64,000 bases of DNA, taken from positions 518,021 through 582,020 of the forward strand of contig WBMV01002763.1 in the NCBI GenBank assembly GCA_013396655.1, written 5' to 3'. The translations under genes were made by a program, and so were the position numbers. Position 1 is the first letter of the stretch. Each line of letters begins with the position of its first letter. Below are positions 25,529 through 40,380 of this stretch, one piece after another. The notes below the pieces were generated by a model that worked only from the letters and a program-made list of their open reading frames with translations, was not told the DNA's origin and did not search any database. The DNA comes from Campylorhamphus procurvoides (Eukaryota; Chordata; Aves; Passeriformes; Dendrocolaptidae).

Positions 25529-28500
25529 TGACTCCCCCACAACTGAAACAAGAATCAATATAAATTAAGGTAATAAAATGACTCCCCTAATATATTTTGC
25601 CTCTAGTTTGCAATAAACTAGGAGCAAAAACTTTTAACTTCTCCTTCAGTAACAAATTTCTATTGTTAATTGGCACTAAAGGTAAATATGAATTCCAGTT
25701 TCTTTTCTGATAACTCCATCATATAAAGAGTCACCTGGTAGACAGGAAAAGGAGATTATGTTAGCATTCCACTCCTGAAAGACAGGAGATTTATATTCCT
25801 AAGGTTTCCCAAGGATTCACCTGCTCCTAGTCCTTATTTGAGATTCCCCAGACCACCCACTTACCAACTGGTACCACCACTGGAACCACAACTACCCCAT
25901 GGGAGTGGCAGAAGAAGCAACAACCGCCACCACAAGACCCCTACTGTGTCTCTGTGTCAGTAGGATCACAAAATCTTGCTTTTAAGGACCAGATAATCCC
26001 TTTCATGAACTCAGGTTTCCCCTATCTTGTTTGGATTTTAACAATTCGAGCTTCAGCCAAGCCAGAAAAGCTACAGCAGGTGTTTAATTGGAGCAAATGC
26101 ACATCCCTCAGTAAAAACATTGGCTTCACCTGACTCCTCAAAAAATCTGTTCAGTGCCTTTAATGCAAGCAAAAGATAAAAGTCAGATGTTAAGATGTTC
26201 TTCTCTACTTGTAATTTGCTGTGGTTTCCCTAATTGCAGAAAAGGGTTTGCTCCCAGCCAAGTGCAACAGCTGAAGGCGGTATGAAATCCACAGATTCCC
26301 ACTGCTTGAGGTTTTTAGGTTACACCAAAGCAAGTTCAGCTGCACCATTTCCAAAACTGATGCTTCTGATTTGTGTGAACATGTATTTTCTGTCAGCTAG
26401 TTCATTGTTATGGGTAAGGCTAGCTGATGATGACACTAAGATGGAAAGAGGAACAAGAGTTCTTCCCACATAATGCCATAATTTTGATGCAAGGATGACC
26501 ACCTCATGTCGCTTAGGGGCCAGGCCACCATCTGGTGGGCACAGCATTGTCTTGGGGACTCAGAAATGTGGATTTGAAGCTCAGGAGAGAAGTGAACCAA
26601 GTCTTCTACCCCCTTGGGTGAACACCTTAACATCTAGAAGATTACAGAAGAAGGTGGGGTGCCACAGCAGTGTGGTTGGGCTGGAAATGGGAAGAATGGG
26701 CCATTTTCTCCCCCTGAAGGAGGACTCAACTAACTCCAAGCAAACCTGTGGTCTCTTAATCACCACATGCCAGAAGTTCCCTGCTGCAGGCTCAGAGTTG
26801 AGCGTGTAAGTTCTCGAAAGGGATGAGATTTCAGAAAGCTCACTCTTTCACATCTCTCCCACACCATCTCCTGAATCCCTCTCCAAAACACCTCTCCTCT
26901 CCATGTGTTTAAAAGGAGAACTAATCATATAACTAATCCTGTAACTTCTGTTTCTGAATTCCACTCCAGGAGCCGGGTGCCTAAACGGACTTGGCATCTT
27001 CAATCCTTTGAGTCTTCCAAAGCTCAGAATCCAGGATGCTTCTGGGTTTTATATAGCAGAGATTGAATTTTAATTGGAGCAACATTTGGAGATACCAATC
27101 CCTCCTGCTTGGGATCATCTCACCATCTCTCTTCTGGTGATCCAGTGAAACAACATCACGTAGCCACATGGGAACTTAAAATGCTGAAACCAGTAAAGGG
27201 AAATTATTTGGCTCCAAATTATCTTATCTGTGCAACTCAGCACAGGTTACCAGGCTACAATTTAAAAAAATATTCCTTTAAACAGTAAAATATGAAGTTC
27301 ATCTTACCTCAGCTAAAACTAATCAGAAAGCTCAAGTCTACCTGACAATCAGTAAATGCACAGTGACCTCAAAGTGGCCAGAAATGTCAACCTCCAGAGC
27401 AGTGTTCAATGATCTCAGCAGCCACTGAGCAGTAATTGAGGATGAGGCAATTTTATTTTTTGCATTCAATAACTTTATTTAATGCCTCATAGTTAATAAG
27501 TTATTACTAGTGCAGCCCTTCTGCTGACATCTGTTATTTCCCCTGTTAATTAGAACAGAAAATGTCACTGATGCCATAAGTGTCTTTCCCTGGTTTTTAC
27601 CAATTTTACCAATTTTTAATTTGGGGCAGAACTTTGTTACACTCCTTTTGGATGTAGAAGAAAAGTCCTTATCATTTGCAGTTTGCTGTAAGGATGTGAA
27701 GCCCCCAAGAAAAGCTGCTACCAATCTACATGAATGATAAGAAATAAAAAGTCTAAAATGACACCTCATTGACTATAATTCTTTCCCAAACTGAATACAG
27801 AGCTAACAGTCAACCTTTAAACACAGGATGTGAGATGTGCAGAATCACTAGCTATGTATTATTATCACAAAATTAAATCTTGTGGTACACAAAGGGCATC
27901 AAAACGAAAAGCCTACTGGTTTTATGCATCGTGTGGGAAGAAATCAGCAAGATTCCATTTCCACACACAGAGTAATCAGTACTAATCAATCAAAAGTGAA
28001 TGCACTTCATCTTAAATATCGCCAAGTGGATCCTCAAAATCTCAAAAACAAAAGCAAGACCAGGAAAGCACACACATCTGTGGCTCAATTAGAACCAAAT
28101 GCAAATGTATTTGGACTCCTCATCTCAAAGCAACAAATCACTTGAGAGCTGTAAAACAAAAAGCTTGATGCCAAACTGTCTCCCCTTTAATCAAATGCCT
28201 TTATTTGTCCCAGATCTTTAGTACAATAAATTTTAAAGGTGCCTGCCTGATCCAAGGAAGATACTGCATGGAACCACATGAGGGCACACCTCACCAGAGT
28301 AACAGGAAAACACTGGTGAAATCCCTGGATTCCTGCTGTATTATTGGATCTCTGTGAGACTGTCACTGTAAACAACACACACTTCTGAAAGGGAAATTCT
28401 TAGCCGGTATTTAACGTAACCATTTTCCTGACAGTTCTTGATTTAAAAACCTGTTAGCAACCCCAAGAGCAGCAAACAGTGTTCAAGATGTACCTACCAA

Positions 28501-28621
28501 GAGAACTCAAACACCAAACAGGCAACAAGTTGTGCTGGCTGGGGGGAAAAAAAGAACAATAACAAAAAAAGAGAGGTGGAAATTCCTTTGTGAGGTTCTC
28601 CAGCTTCTTCTAACCATTTCT

Positions 28622-28703
28622 GGGTTGTGGACTCCCTATCCCTGAAGTGCCCAAGGCCAGGCTGGACAGGTCATGGAGCAAGGTGGGATAGTAGAAGGTG
28701 TCA
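28622..28703 (+). mobile_element. CR1 LINE fragment
   Basis: 'gtgcccaaggccaggctgga' followed by a diverged 'gggatagtagaaggtgtc' matches the CR1 3' untranslated region in sense orientation. The terminal tail is absent. Confidence 0.72.
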
Positions 28704-29607
28704 TTAATGGATGGTCATTAAGGTCCTTCTTCCTTCTGCGATTAAGCTGACAGAATAAAACACCTAAAAGGTTTATTTCCTTCCTTACTACATACTGCAT
28801 CAAAACTAGAAGCTTTAGCAAGCCTCTCTTTAGATTTTTTTTCCCTCCAGTGACTAACACACTGAATGAGGGGAAATGACACAAAACAATTTCAATAATC
28901 CTTAAGTGGGGACTAAAATAAGCCAGCAGGCAACTCTCCAGGCAGGTAGCGAGACATTTGAGCTTCTCCTGGGCAAAATGATCTCCTCAGGCTTCCAGCA
29001 GCCAAAGAGGAGACTCCACAGCTCCCCCAGGGAAAGTTACTGCTTGTGAACTCTCCCAAACAGCCCCTAAAACAATTTCATCCATCACTAAAAACCTAAG
29101 GAAAACAATTCCCAGGAGTTTGGGTTTCACTCAAGTGCAGGACCTAAGCAAGGGGAGTAAAGGCACTCGGACATGTGGGCTGAGTTACTGCACCCTAACA
29201 AGTAATATATCTTTTTTTTAATGAAAACCTTTCCTATAAAGAATAGCAGAAAACAGAAGTGAACAATCTTCCACTCTCTATATAAAAGTTTAAATCAAAA
29301 TGCCCTTCAGATGAATGCTATTTAATTTTCTGCGAGTTCTCTTTTGAATAGTATGAAGAGTAATGAAATTAACTTATTCTTCATGTCTTGTGTTTTGTTG
29401 TTTTGGTTTTTTTTTTAAGTAACAAACAACTGGGGAAAATAAAGAAAATTGTTTAAAATTAGTACCAAGAAAACAAAGAAAATACTTTTTTTTCCCAAGA
29501 AGACTGTACAAACTTCTTCAAGGCAAAATGTGGACAGGCTCAGGCCAATATTATTACTCTGTTCTATCAATCCTTATAAAAAATTAAATCATAACTCTAC
29601 AAAATAC

Positions 29608-30124
29608 ATAGAATCACAGAATGGTTTGGATTGGAAGGGATCATAAAGCACATCTAGTTCCACCCTTTGCCACGGGCAGGGACACCTTCCACCAGCCCAG
29701 GTTGCTCCAACCTGGCCTTGGACACTTCCAGGGATCCAGGGGCAGCCACAGCTTCTCTGTCCAACCTGAGCCAGGGCCTGCCCACCCTCACAGGGAACAA
29801 TTTCTTCTGTATATCTAACCTAAATTTTCCTTCTTTCAGCCTGAACCCATTGCCCCTTGTCCCATCACCACCGTTCCTGATGAGGAGTCCCTTTCTGGCT
29901 TCCCTGGAGGCTCTTTCAGATGCTGTGAGGTCTCCACACAACCTTCTCTTCCCCAGGCTGAACAGCCCCAGTTTTCTCAGCCTGTTTTCATAGGGAAGGT
30001 GCCCCAGTTCTCTTACCAACCTCGTGTCCTCTGGACCTGCTCCAGCAGTTCCGTGCCCTTCTTATGCTGGGGACCCCAGAGCTGGATGCAGTGCTTCAGG
30101 GAGGGTCTCACAAGAGCAGAGGGG
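29608..30124 (-). mobile_element. CR1 LINE 3' fragment (517 bases)
   Basis: The plus strand begins 'catagaatcacagaatggtt' and passes 'gatccaggggcagccacagc', 'cctcacagggaacaatttct' and 'ctggatgcagtgcttcaggg'. It is the longest reverse-orientation CR1 here and reaches well into the end of ORF2. Confidence 0.94.
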
Positions 30125-32608
30125 GTTGAGTTAAACCTTCAACCCCCTGACCACACTCCCTTTGATTCCTTTAATTTCATTTTAGAATTCCCTCCCTGGG
30201 GTCCTGCCATGGCAGTCACTTATGAGTTCAAACAGCTTGTTCCAGAGTTCCAGACATGGCAAAAGAGAACATTTCCAGACACCGCCTTTGGTCAAGTTGG
30301 AAGCAAGAACTGGCTTTCTCCCAGGGAACAGAAGCCATCTCTGTCCTCCTTCTGCTGTTCTAGATTTTTTTGTCAGGAGAACAGAGAGCAGCAACATCAT
30401 CCCACACAAAACTAACAGCTACTTCTGTCCCACACACTCCACAGATAGAGCTGGTTGAGCAGACATCTTTTTTTTTTCATTGTTTCTTTCAACAAAACCA
30501 TGAGTAATGCACCAAATTATCCCTCTGCATATGGCACCTCAACCTTCCCAATCACCACAGCATTAGGCATTTGTCTGCCTACCTGAAAACTGAATTTGGG
30601 GTTGTCTTCTTGTCCCCCATGGTAAAGATCACATTGTTTTCCCCTCCTGCTGCAAATTCCATAGTCCTTCCCAGCCCACTGTCTCTTACCATTACCACCC
30701 TCAGCATCCATTTCCTGAATAGTAATGCAGCAACTCTGGATTAAACTTAAGCCTGTGGTAAAGGAAAGAACAAAATTACAAATTTTAAGGGGAAATAACC
30801 TCAGCTGGCAGTGACAGCCAAGGCAAAGGCTCAGCAATGTAAAAAGAAAAGAATCTGATGTTTATTCCCAGCACTAAGTGGCAATTGGCAGAGCAGAACA
30901 GCAGGTGCCAAGGAGAAGTTGGTCTGTCTGAAACACAAAGTGACAATAAATTCGTTTTCAACTCCTTTTGGCACAAGCAAAGACACACCAAATAAGCTTC
31001 TTGTTAAAAACCAATTGCATTAATTATCATTAAAGATATGGACTTCAGGCTGTATTTGTAAGAATAAGCTATTTAACAAGGATGTCATCCTTAATAGTAT
31101 ATAATTCCATGTTATATTTTTCCAACAATTATCTCGGTAGGCTACTACTGCTATTTTTTTTTTAAAGTTAAGATCTTTTCAGTCAGCTTCTTAACAAGCA
31201 CCTCTAAACTGTGTTCTTTAATTATTAAAAGAAAAGCCTTTAAAAAGGCCAAAATTCTCCAATATAACTGTAACAGAGGAGAACACAAAGCTCTGGAACA
31301 GGACTTTGCTCTGCTACTAAGTACTGCTCAGGCAAAGAATGGTCATTCGTCACAAATGCTACTTAGACATGTTGAAAACCACCCAGAAGAGTCTTTGAGG
31401 ATGCAGTTTAATTTCTTTGCCTTCAGGAAAATGCACAGAGTCAGTGTGAAGGAAAAAGGAGAGGATTGGCCCACAGAAGTCCAAAAATGTATAAATAAAT
31501 ACAGATGAACGTACAACACAAAAAGTTAGAGGCACAGGGGATGTGCAACAGCTTGTAAAAAATACTCCCCATAGTATAACCAAGGAGCCTCCAGAGACTG
31601 GGAATAGAAATGTTCAGATCAGTGTCTGTGAGTGGAAATGTTTGTCAAAGCAGAAAAGAGCATTTAAAGGACAAGCATTTAGTCAAACCAAACCTAAGAA
31701 TCCTTCCCCTCTGACACCTGAAAGCTGGAACAACAGGCAAGCACTGCTCCTCCTGTTGTTTCAGGGGGTGTTCTCACTTGGGCTGGCTATTGTGTACTTT
31801 TACCTTAGATTAATCTTGTTATTAACCGTGCTAACTGATTAAAGTTCCATTTCAATATGATTGCATCTCCTGCACCGTTGCCAGGTGAATTCTCATTTTG
31901 CTATTTGCTGCAAACAAGATCCATTATTGAAGAAAGCACAAAAAACCTGATTTTCCTTATTTTATTTCCAAGTTGTTATATTCCCTTCTAAATGTTAAGG
32001 GAATTACGTTTCTCTAGGGTAATAGCTTAACCTCTGTACCTTCTAGAGGGAGATAACAAAAGGTGATTTTGCTGTTAACACAGAAGGTAATTCTACATCA
32101 CTGAACACAACTTTCACCAAGATTTATCTATCATGGTAGATTCATTTATGGGAATTACCCAAAGGGATGACAGAATGATGAGCTCAGCCTGTAACTGAAA
32201 CCAACACTTTTCTTTACTGCTAATGTATGAAGTTTTGGAGGTGTCACCAGGATAAGAGAGATATAAAAGGCTATTTATTTTTGATTGTTATAAAAACTCC
32301 ACTTGAGGCCAGATCTGTGCTGGAAAGATTCATTCCAGAGCTGTCACTGGATCTTCTCCTCCACAGGAATAGTTTCTTAGATCTGCAGCCTCCACAGGGA
32401 TCTTTTTAGGCAACAGCACTGGCTCGTCCTGAAAAGAAGTCAACCATTTGCATCTGCTGGTCCTGCTACAGCAGCAACCAGGAGCACACTGGATTTTCCC
32501 CAGGCTCAAATAAATTGTCTTATGGTTGAGTTAAACTCTTGCAAAGCCCAGCATGGCAAATCACTGTGAATTTAAAATCAAGCCTATTTTGCCTGACTAC
32601 AAACCACA

Positions 32609-32705
32609 AAATCACTGACTGGTTTGGGTTGGAAGGGACCTTAAAGACCACCCAGTTCCAACCCCCTGCCTTGGGCAGGGACGCCTTCCACCAGACCAGG
32701 TTCTC
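32609..32705 (-). mobile_element. CR1 LINE 3' tip
   Basis: 'gactggtttgggttggaag', then 'gaccttaaagaccacccagt' and 'accccctgccttgggcaggg', a little-diverged CR1 end in reverse orientation, cut after 'agaccaggttctc'. Confidence 0.92.
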
Positions 32706-35700
32706 AGATGACTTAATATACACAAAAATATACTGTCAGTCAGCAGAAGTGAGAGCCCTTATGCAAAGATTGGTTGTATTACCCCAGTATTTAGCTATTC
32801 CTTATCAAAAATTATGACCCTGCACTTTTTCCATTCAATATGCAAATCTTGGTCCTCCTTCTTTAAGGCAATTTTCTCTGGTACTCTTGACATTTAAAAT
32901 AAAATTATGATAGAAGGAGCACAATGAACTTCCTTACATTTAGTGCAGGACAACACATTGACGCTCTATTTCTATCCACTGAAACACTACACTTGAAAAT
33001 TCAGCCAGGATTCTACTGCAAGCTGGTTTTGCGCTTTTATTCCAACTTTTTTACTTTCTCTTATTACTTTTTGCCTCAAGTCCTCTCATTAAAAGAAAAT
33101 AATCAATCCTTTCCTGTCCACACAAGTTTTGGTGACAGAGTGCTACTAAAAGGTGTTTACTAAGGAGTAACAATAAGTATTGAAAGGCAAATGCCACTCT
33201 TACAAATTACACTTATTTAGTGATATTTATTAAGTATTTAGTATTTCAAATGCCTATTTTTATGTTTGAAGGCCTTTGTGAACTGGTTTCCCATTAAATT
33301 TTAGGCTGAAAAAATGTGACCTGCTGTGTTGACAAACTGCCAGAAAGGTGGAAAGAGGTTTTAGAATATAGAAAAGCACAAGCCTAACAAATATTATTGG
33401 GGGGTTTAAGGTTTTGTTCAATTTTAATCCTAAACTGGAAGAAAAAATAAGGAACACATCCTGTGGAATCTCCTCTTTATAGGTTTGATCAGTCCTACAT
33501 TATACAGGGTCACTTATTTGTATTCCCTAGAAAATTAAATGCAGCTTAGAGGTAACGAGGTCATGAGACCATATTTGACATCATTTCATTTGAATTCGTA
33601 GTTTCACCTTTTCTCAAATCACACCTCCCAAGAAAGAGGAGAGAGGCTGCTCAGTACATGCCTTTCAGCCCAATAAAGCCATCAGCACTTTGAAAATTCA
33701 GGAATTAGGAGATCCCTGAAATCTCTGTGCTTTACCATGAAAACCAAGGTCTGCACCAGAGGGACAATGCCCAGAAGTGCATCAATAGGATTACTGAAGT
33801 TATTAATTCGTGAGAAAAGTGCTGTTAGCTGACAAGAAACTCTCTAAAGCTTTGACAAACACCTTAACAAATATCTTGAAAACACCATCAGTTAAGAAGG
33901 ATGAGCCTACAAAGAGCAAACATCCTTTTTGAAAGCATTTATATGAAATTAAGAATGGGATTATACACATTGAATAGTAGGAAATATTTCTTTTCAGGAA
34001 GATAAATAGATCTGAGTGCCACAGAAGAACAATTATGAAAATTTATATTTCCTGGGTGTCATCCTCTCTTATCTAATATTCCTCTGAGTATTCAAGGTTT
34101 GTTGTTATTGTTGGATTTAATAATTTGCAAAACTTTCACCCATGACTGTGAACACAAATAATTAAAATACAATTGGGAGGAAAGGTTCCATTCTCAAGCA
34201 ACTAAATCAACCCAAGACAACACTCAGACACATCATCCAATATCAGAGAGGCAGAAAATGTTTGCATTAATACATTCAGATTTTTCAGAAGAATTACAGG
34301 CTGCTCAGTACTGCAAAAGCCATTAGTATGTTTATTCTCCCCCAAAGACTAGTTTGGAAATTCTAAATTCACACAAAGTTTGGTGTTTGGTTGGGGTTTT
34401 TTTAGTCATATTACTACAAAGTACATGTGACAGAATTAAATGACATATAAAAACTGATAGTGCAACATGAAAACAAGGGGCAAACAACAAACCTTGCCTA
34501 TAAATGAGGCAGGACTTGCCTTTAAATTACAGATGCTGTTTTACAAACAGAATTCATACAAATACCTTCAATATTTCCTGTATCTGTATCTGTTGGTATC
34601 ACTACCAACCAAACCTGAAGCCTAAATCTAAATAACCTGTTGTTTTCTTACATGGGCAAATGCAGGTGGAAGTGAGGTGTTTGAGAGGCTTAAATATTCC
34701 CTTTTATCCATAAATTAAACTGAAGCCACGGAAAGGACATCAAGTCAGACAACCTCACAAAATTACCATAGAAACCCACTTACATTTGCTAAATATTTTT
34801 GGCCAGAATATGAATTCAAGTAGTTAAATATTTATAATCTCTTTAATACAATCTGCTATAAATGGGCGAAAAAAATATTGACTTTAATATTTGATTGCAC
34901 AAGCAACGGTTTCACACCTATTAACTCCTTTAAACCGAAATATTTCCACTTTAACCACAGAAGGCTGCTGTCCTGATGCCTTTTGATAAAATGTGCAGCT
35001 CCAGCAGCAGGAGAGGAAGGTACCATTATTAATTAGGCACACTGTTAATTCCTGAGCATTCTGTCATGAGTCACAACTTTGCTCCTCTGTGACTTGGGGG
35101 CACAACCTGCACTCCAAGATAAAGCCCCTTTTCCAAACCCCATTGCCACGGGAAGAATGGCAGCTGATTTATCTCCAGCTGATAAATTTCCTGATTTTCA
35201 AGAAGGAATTAAAGTTGCTTATTAGTCTCCAACTCGAGCACCAGCTCGGGGGGAAGCCAGAACTTCCTCCCCAAGAATACTGGGCTCTTTCAGACTAAGT
35301 GGAAAGGAATAATTCCTTAGGAGAGTGATGAACTGAACCTGTGCAGTCGCTAAAAATAATAAAAATGAGACGCTACACGTACACACACACCAGGAACACA
35401 TTCCCTCTCCCTGTTTAATACAGAGAAAAGAATCACCCTGTCAGAGACAGCAGAGAATTTGCAAAGGAAAAGGCAAAACATGATGAAGACTCCCATAATA
35501 TTTAGCTAAAATTTCATTTCTCATTATTTCTGATTATCAGTCCCTGTGTGAAGACAGCATGTGGTTCTTTACTCTTGACTCAGGCCTTGATCCTACCACT
35601 TAATAAAAATCATCCAGCTTTCTTAGAATAGCAGAATCTGACAATCTTTTTCTTCTTAAAGAAAAATGTTTTGAGAACTGAAGTGAAAAGAAAGGTCAGA

Positions 35701-36499
35701 AAAAGCATTGTAACCTTTTGTGCTTGCTCTATGACAAAAATCTTAACACTACGCCTTGTGTTTGTTCACATCCTTTTTTTTTCCCCAGGAATCTGCTGAG
35801 ATTGTAGTCATAACCTTTCACAAACCCCAAAATAATATGACTCAATAGTAAATGTAATTAAAATGTAACAGCTAAGATCGCTGGACTCAAGATCTTACAT
35901 AGAGAGCATCTCTGCTCATCAAAGGTCTCTATCAGTTTTCCTGTTTCTTCTTGGGCCTGGGATAGAGATCTTGAAGTGAAATAATTCAGCCTTCAAGTTC
36001 AGCAAAGGACACAGGGAAGATACTGCAGAATTCAAGAACAAGTCTGGCATTTGATATATGAATAAAGTGGGAAAGAAACAGATGGCACAGTATGGATAAA
36101 ATACACTACTATGGTAATGAAATTAATCAAATCTAAAGCTGAGCACAAAGAAGCACAGGGGACACTGCTGCATTTAGGGATAAAATGGGAGACAAACTTC
36201 AACACTGAAAACTTCAAGGTATGCACCGTGAGGGAAAACAAGGATATAAAACAAAGCTGTCCCTGTTTCAGAGAGATGCTGTGAATGGCACCACTCACTG
36301 ATGGTCAGAAAGGCAAAAAAATTGAGCAAAACAAGCAGGCAGAACACTCCTTGTGGCACCACAGGGGTGGAAAGGGTGTTAAAAACATCGGGGCTGTCTC
36401 CTCCAAAGCAGAAGCAGCTCCAGCTCTCTGCCCTCTCTGGCAGTGGCATGGCAGAGCCAGGGTCGGTCCCAGTTTTAAAGGGCATGAAATGGCACCAAG

Positions 36500-36764
36500 C
36501 GAGGTTTAGATTGGGTGTTAGGAAAAGGTTTTCCACAGAAAGGGTTGTCAAGCATTGGAATAGGCTGGGCAGGGAAGTGGTGGAGTCCCCATTCCTGGAA
36601 GTGTTCAAAAAACGTGTGGATATGACACCTGAGGATGTGGTTTAGTGACAAACATTGTGCTGGGTTGATTGTTGGACCTGATGATCTTAGAAAAATCCTA
36701 GAAATTAATTCATAATGACCTTATCAAGTCTTTTCCAGCTTTAACAATTCCACGGTTCTACGAT
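36500..36764 (+). mobile_element. CR1 LINE 3' fragment
   Basis: 'ttgggtgttaggaaaaggtt', 'tggtggagtccccattcct' and a degraded tail 'caattccacggttctacgat' identify a sense CR1 of the subfamily that ends 'gatgatcttagaaa...'. The upstream boundary is uncertain. Confidence 0.82.
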
Positions 36765-37119
36765 TACCATCCACTGCAGGACTTCCTTGGGAAATCTGCT
36801 TTAATGCTTCACTGGTCTCACTATGAGAGAGCTTTCTCTGGTATTTGTCTGCAGCTTCCCCTTTGCAAATGAAGTCTGTTATTTCTCATCTTACCCACTA
36901 CAAGCAGGGAGAACAATTGTCCCATTCCCTCCTCACATATTTGAGAACTGTTACATTCCACTCCACTCATCCTTCCTTACAATAACTGCTCCAGTTTGTC
37001 CCATCCTTCACAGAAGGTCCATGTTTCGGAGACTTCTAATCTCTGTTATCACTCTTATCTATACCCCTTGTTCAAATCTTTCCTGAAACCCAGGGCTTGA
37101 ATTATACATCATCCCACAT

Positions 37120-37433
37120 CTTGGAGGGGCACGCACTGATCTCCTCTTTGTGATGACCAGTGACAGGACCCAGGGAATGGCCTGAAGTTGTGTCAGGGCA
37201 GGGGTAGGGTGGATTTTAGGAAAAGGCTCTTCCCCCAGAGGGTGGTGGGCACTGACCAGGCTCCCCAGGGCAGTGGGCCCAGCCCTAAGGCTGCCAGAGC
37301 TCCAGGAGGGTTTGGATGATGCTCTGGGGCACAGGGGGTGACTCTTGGGGATGGTCCTGAGCAGGGCTGGGCATTGAACTGGATGATCCTTGGGGGTCCC
37401 TTCCAATCCAGGATGTTCTGTAATTCTGTGATC
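37120..37433 (+). mobile_element. CR1 LINE 3' fragment
   Basis: 'gaccagtgacaggacccagg', 'ggaatggcctgaagttgtgt', 'aggaaaaggctcttccccca' and 'ggatgttctgtaattctgtg' mark a sense CR1 3' end. It lies 350 bases after another CR1 in the same orientation but belongs to a different subfamily by its tail. Confidence 0.88.
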
Positions 37434-40202
37434 TTACTTGACCAGTAGAACCCTCCTAGGGCTGAAAAACAGAGGTGCAATATATTTCAGGAAGGTTTTT
37501 TTCTGATCTACAGCCTGTTTATTAACCATGACACCCTCCCCATGCTTTGGCCCTCTACCATTCCCTGCCTTCTCCACAATGGCAGGACACTGATGAGTAT
37601 TTATGCACTTAATTACACCTGCTCAAATGCACAGCTTTCTAATTGCCCGGACTGAAACACACTCTGTATTTTCAGATTATCACTTTACCAAGGTTATGCT
37701 GACTCCTAATCCTGTCTCCCAGCCTGCCTCCAGCCCAGCTCAGTGCAGAGGTACAAGGCATCTCTCCATTCCATCATCTGGACCTTCTCAGTCAAAATAT
37801 TGCAAAAAACCAGGAAACCGTGTGGCTGACTCAGCTCTAGTGACAGTGAAACTGGGTAGCAGATCTCATCCCACAGCAGCTTCACCTCAACCATGGCTTC
37901 TCCTGAGAGTGTCATTTCAGGCACTATTAAAAGTCTTCAAGATGATAAACAGCACCAAGTGCTCTGTCCTTGGGCAAGTCTTGTCCCTGTTACCAGAGGT
38001 TTCTGCAAGAATCCAGGTTTCCTGTATCCTGTACAAACATCCAAAAAAAAAAACTGGCTGAGGACTGGATGAGACTGAAATCACTCCCTCGAGAAAGATC
38101 AGTGGAACTGGAACAAAAAAAAGAAGGAGAAGAATGACTGGAGAGAGCAAATCTTCCTCCCTGCACAGCCCCCTTCGTGACACCTGGGAAACATTCATGT
38201 TCTCCCTCCTTTTTGCCCTACGTCCAAGGCTTGGGAAGTCTTGGATCCTCCCAGTTGGAGGCTCAAGGGCAGTGATTTCTGCACATTTACAATCTGCTCT
38301 TGGACACTGGTGAGGACAGGAGACATGGCCAACCCCAGCTGAGCCTGAGAGCCCTTCCAAGCCTCAGCTCTTACCAAACCGTCCCTTCTTTGGGGTTATT
38401 TTGCTGGTTTTTAACAGGACTTTGCACCCGAAAGGGGCTGTTGATGCAGCAGCTGATAATTCCCGTGCCAGTGTGCTATCCTGTTGAAAGGCTGGAAGAA
38501 AACTTCAATACAATCACATTTTGTCTCTGAAAAATTCTTTCTTGGCTACCAAAGCTCTAAAAAGCATATTCAGCCCCAGCTGAAAATTGTGTTTCAGAAT
38601 TCCCTGGCAACTGGGTCATTGAACTCCACACACATGTTAACAAATAGTCATAAATCTGCCCAGATCTGCATTGCATTTTCCAGTGGCAGAAGCAGAGCTG
38701 GGTCAGAGCAGCTCAATGAGGGACATAAAACACTGTCCATGTACAGTGCCAGGTATGGCAGCAAACACCTCTGCTGCAGCAGCATTTGAATCACCTTTGA
38801 CCAGTCTTGGCATAGTTAAGGGCGTTCTGTGTAATTTTTATTCTAGCAGATAGCATTTTAAAGCTTGAATATCTCTTTTAGCACAATACAAAATTAAAAC
38901 AAAACAGAAAAAAATCCCAAAGTTTATGCTCCTTCACTAGAAAAAGCATTTCTGTTTATTCCATCTTTGATTAACTTGATTTTACATTTGCCTGTAGGAA
39001 TCTATTTCTAAAAGCACACGTGATTTAAAAGAATCTACAAGCTAAAACTTTTATCAGCCCTAATGTTTCTTAAAAATGTATTTTATAGGCAATTTCCTGT
39101 CCTATCTTAACAGCAAAGTTAATATAAGTGTTTCAAATGTTTTCACACAACTATAAAAAGGATTAAGATCATATCACTTAAGAAAAATGTCTATTTATTT
39201 AACAGGGCTACAAAAATCAATCCAGGAGAGCCCTATTGATTTCTACTATCACAAGCTAAAAGGAATCAGATTCCAGATTTTTTCCCCTTTTTTTCTTTCC
39301 CTTTCTTCTCCTGTCAGTTGTACATAACAAACAAGAGCTAAAAGGAAAAAGGGGACTGAGAGTTCCAGTTCTTATCAGGAAAACCATCTCAGGGAAATAC
39401 ATGTAAATCAGGATGGCACTTAAGTATGTCCTTAGCACTAAACAAGTACTTGCAGTAGAATTAGCAGGAGTTTCAATTGTTTCCATGAATCAAGTGAATA
39501 AAAATGAACCAGTAAATCCCAGAGTCCTGCAAGGGGATTAGAAAACACCTGTTGTCAATGTCACAATATGTGTCACAATACAGACCTATAAGGATTAAAA
39601 AGTAGAAAATTTCATTCCTCTCAGCTCATAAACAAATGAGTAAATACAGATTGGTGGACTTGAGACAATCTGCTACTAACACCCTGCTTTCAAGTATTTC
39701 TGAATTTGCATGAAATTATATCTACCCTCTTGCTCCAGTTTCCCACTCTGGATATTGTATCACATTTTATAGAAGAGGAGCATCAACAATGGCTTTACCA
39801 TTTCCAGCCCAACATTACTCAAAATACCTTATTTTTCCAAATCTCACAGCCCTCTTGCTGAGGGTACCCAGAGTCCCCATTTCTTGCATCGCAGATGTGA
39901 AATTTAGGAAGGTGCAAGAGGGAGAAAAGGCTGCCCAACATGGAGAGGGCAGTTTTGGCTTTTAATTCCCCTGGGAAAATTTTCTGAAACGTGGCCAAGT
40001 GATTTCCACACCTTTCTACTGCAGAAATCTCGAAAGAAATGAGCAAAAAACAAGTCAAAAGCTCACAGGACCTTTTTCTAACCTCTTAGTTTTTCACCCA
40101 CACTTAAAAAACCCATAATTTCATTCTCCTATATCAGATTTTAACAAATCATTGCTTTAAGTAGTGCAGATCTAAAATCAGCAGCTTTTGTATAACTTGG
40201 TA

Positions 40203-40380
40203 GTCATGAAATGGTTTGGGTTGGAAGGGCCTTAAGGACCATCCAGTTCCTCCCCCTGCCATGGGCAGGGATACCTTCCACCAGCCCAGGGTGCTCCAAG
40301 CCCCATCCAACCTGGCCTTGGACACTTCCAGGGATCCAGGGGCAGTCACAGCTTCTCTGCCCAACCTGTGCCAGGGCCTC
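40203..40380 (-). mobile_element. CR1 LINE 3' fragment
   Basis: It begins 'gtcatgaaatggtttgggtt' and includes 'tgccatgggcagggatacct' and 'cttccagggatccaggggca', then stops abruptly at 'gccagggcctc' where an AT-rich 'aacaataataac' stretch starts, the 5' truncation point. Confidence 0.93.

Noticed and set aside
37603..38061. Plus-strand open frame of 152 codons
   Set aside because: No family likeness, no coding signature, and repeat-free intronic composition; treated as chance.
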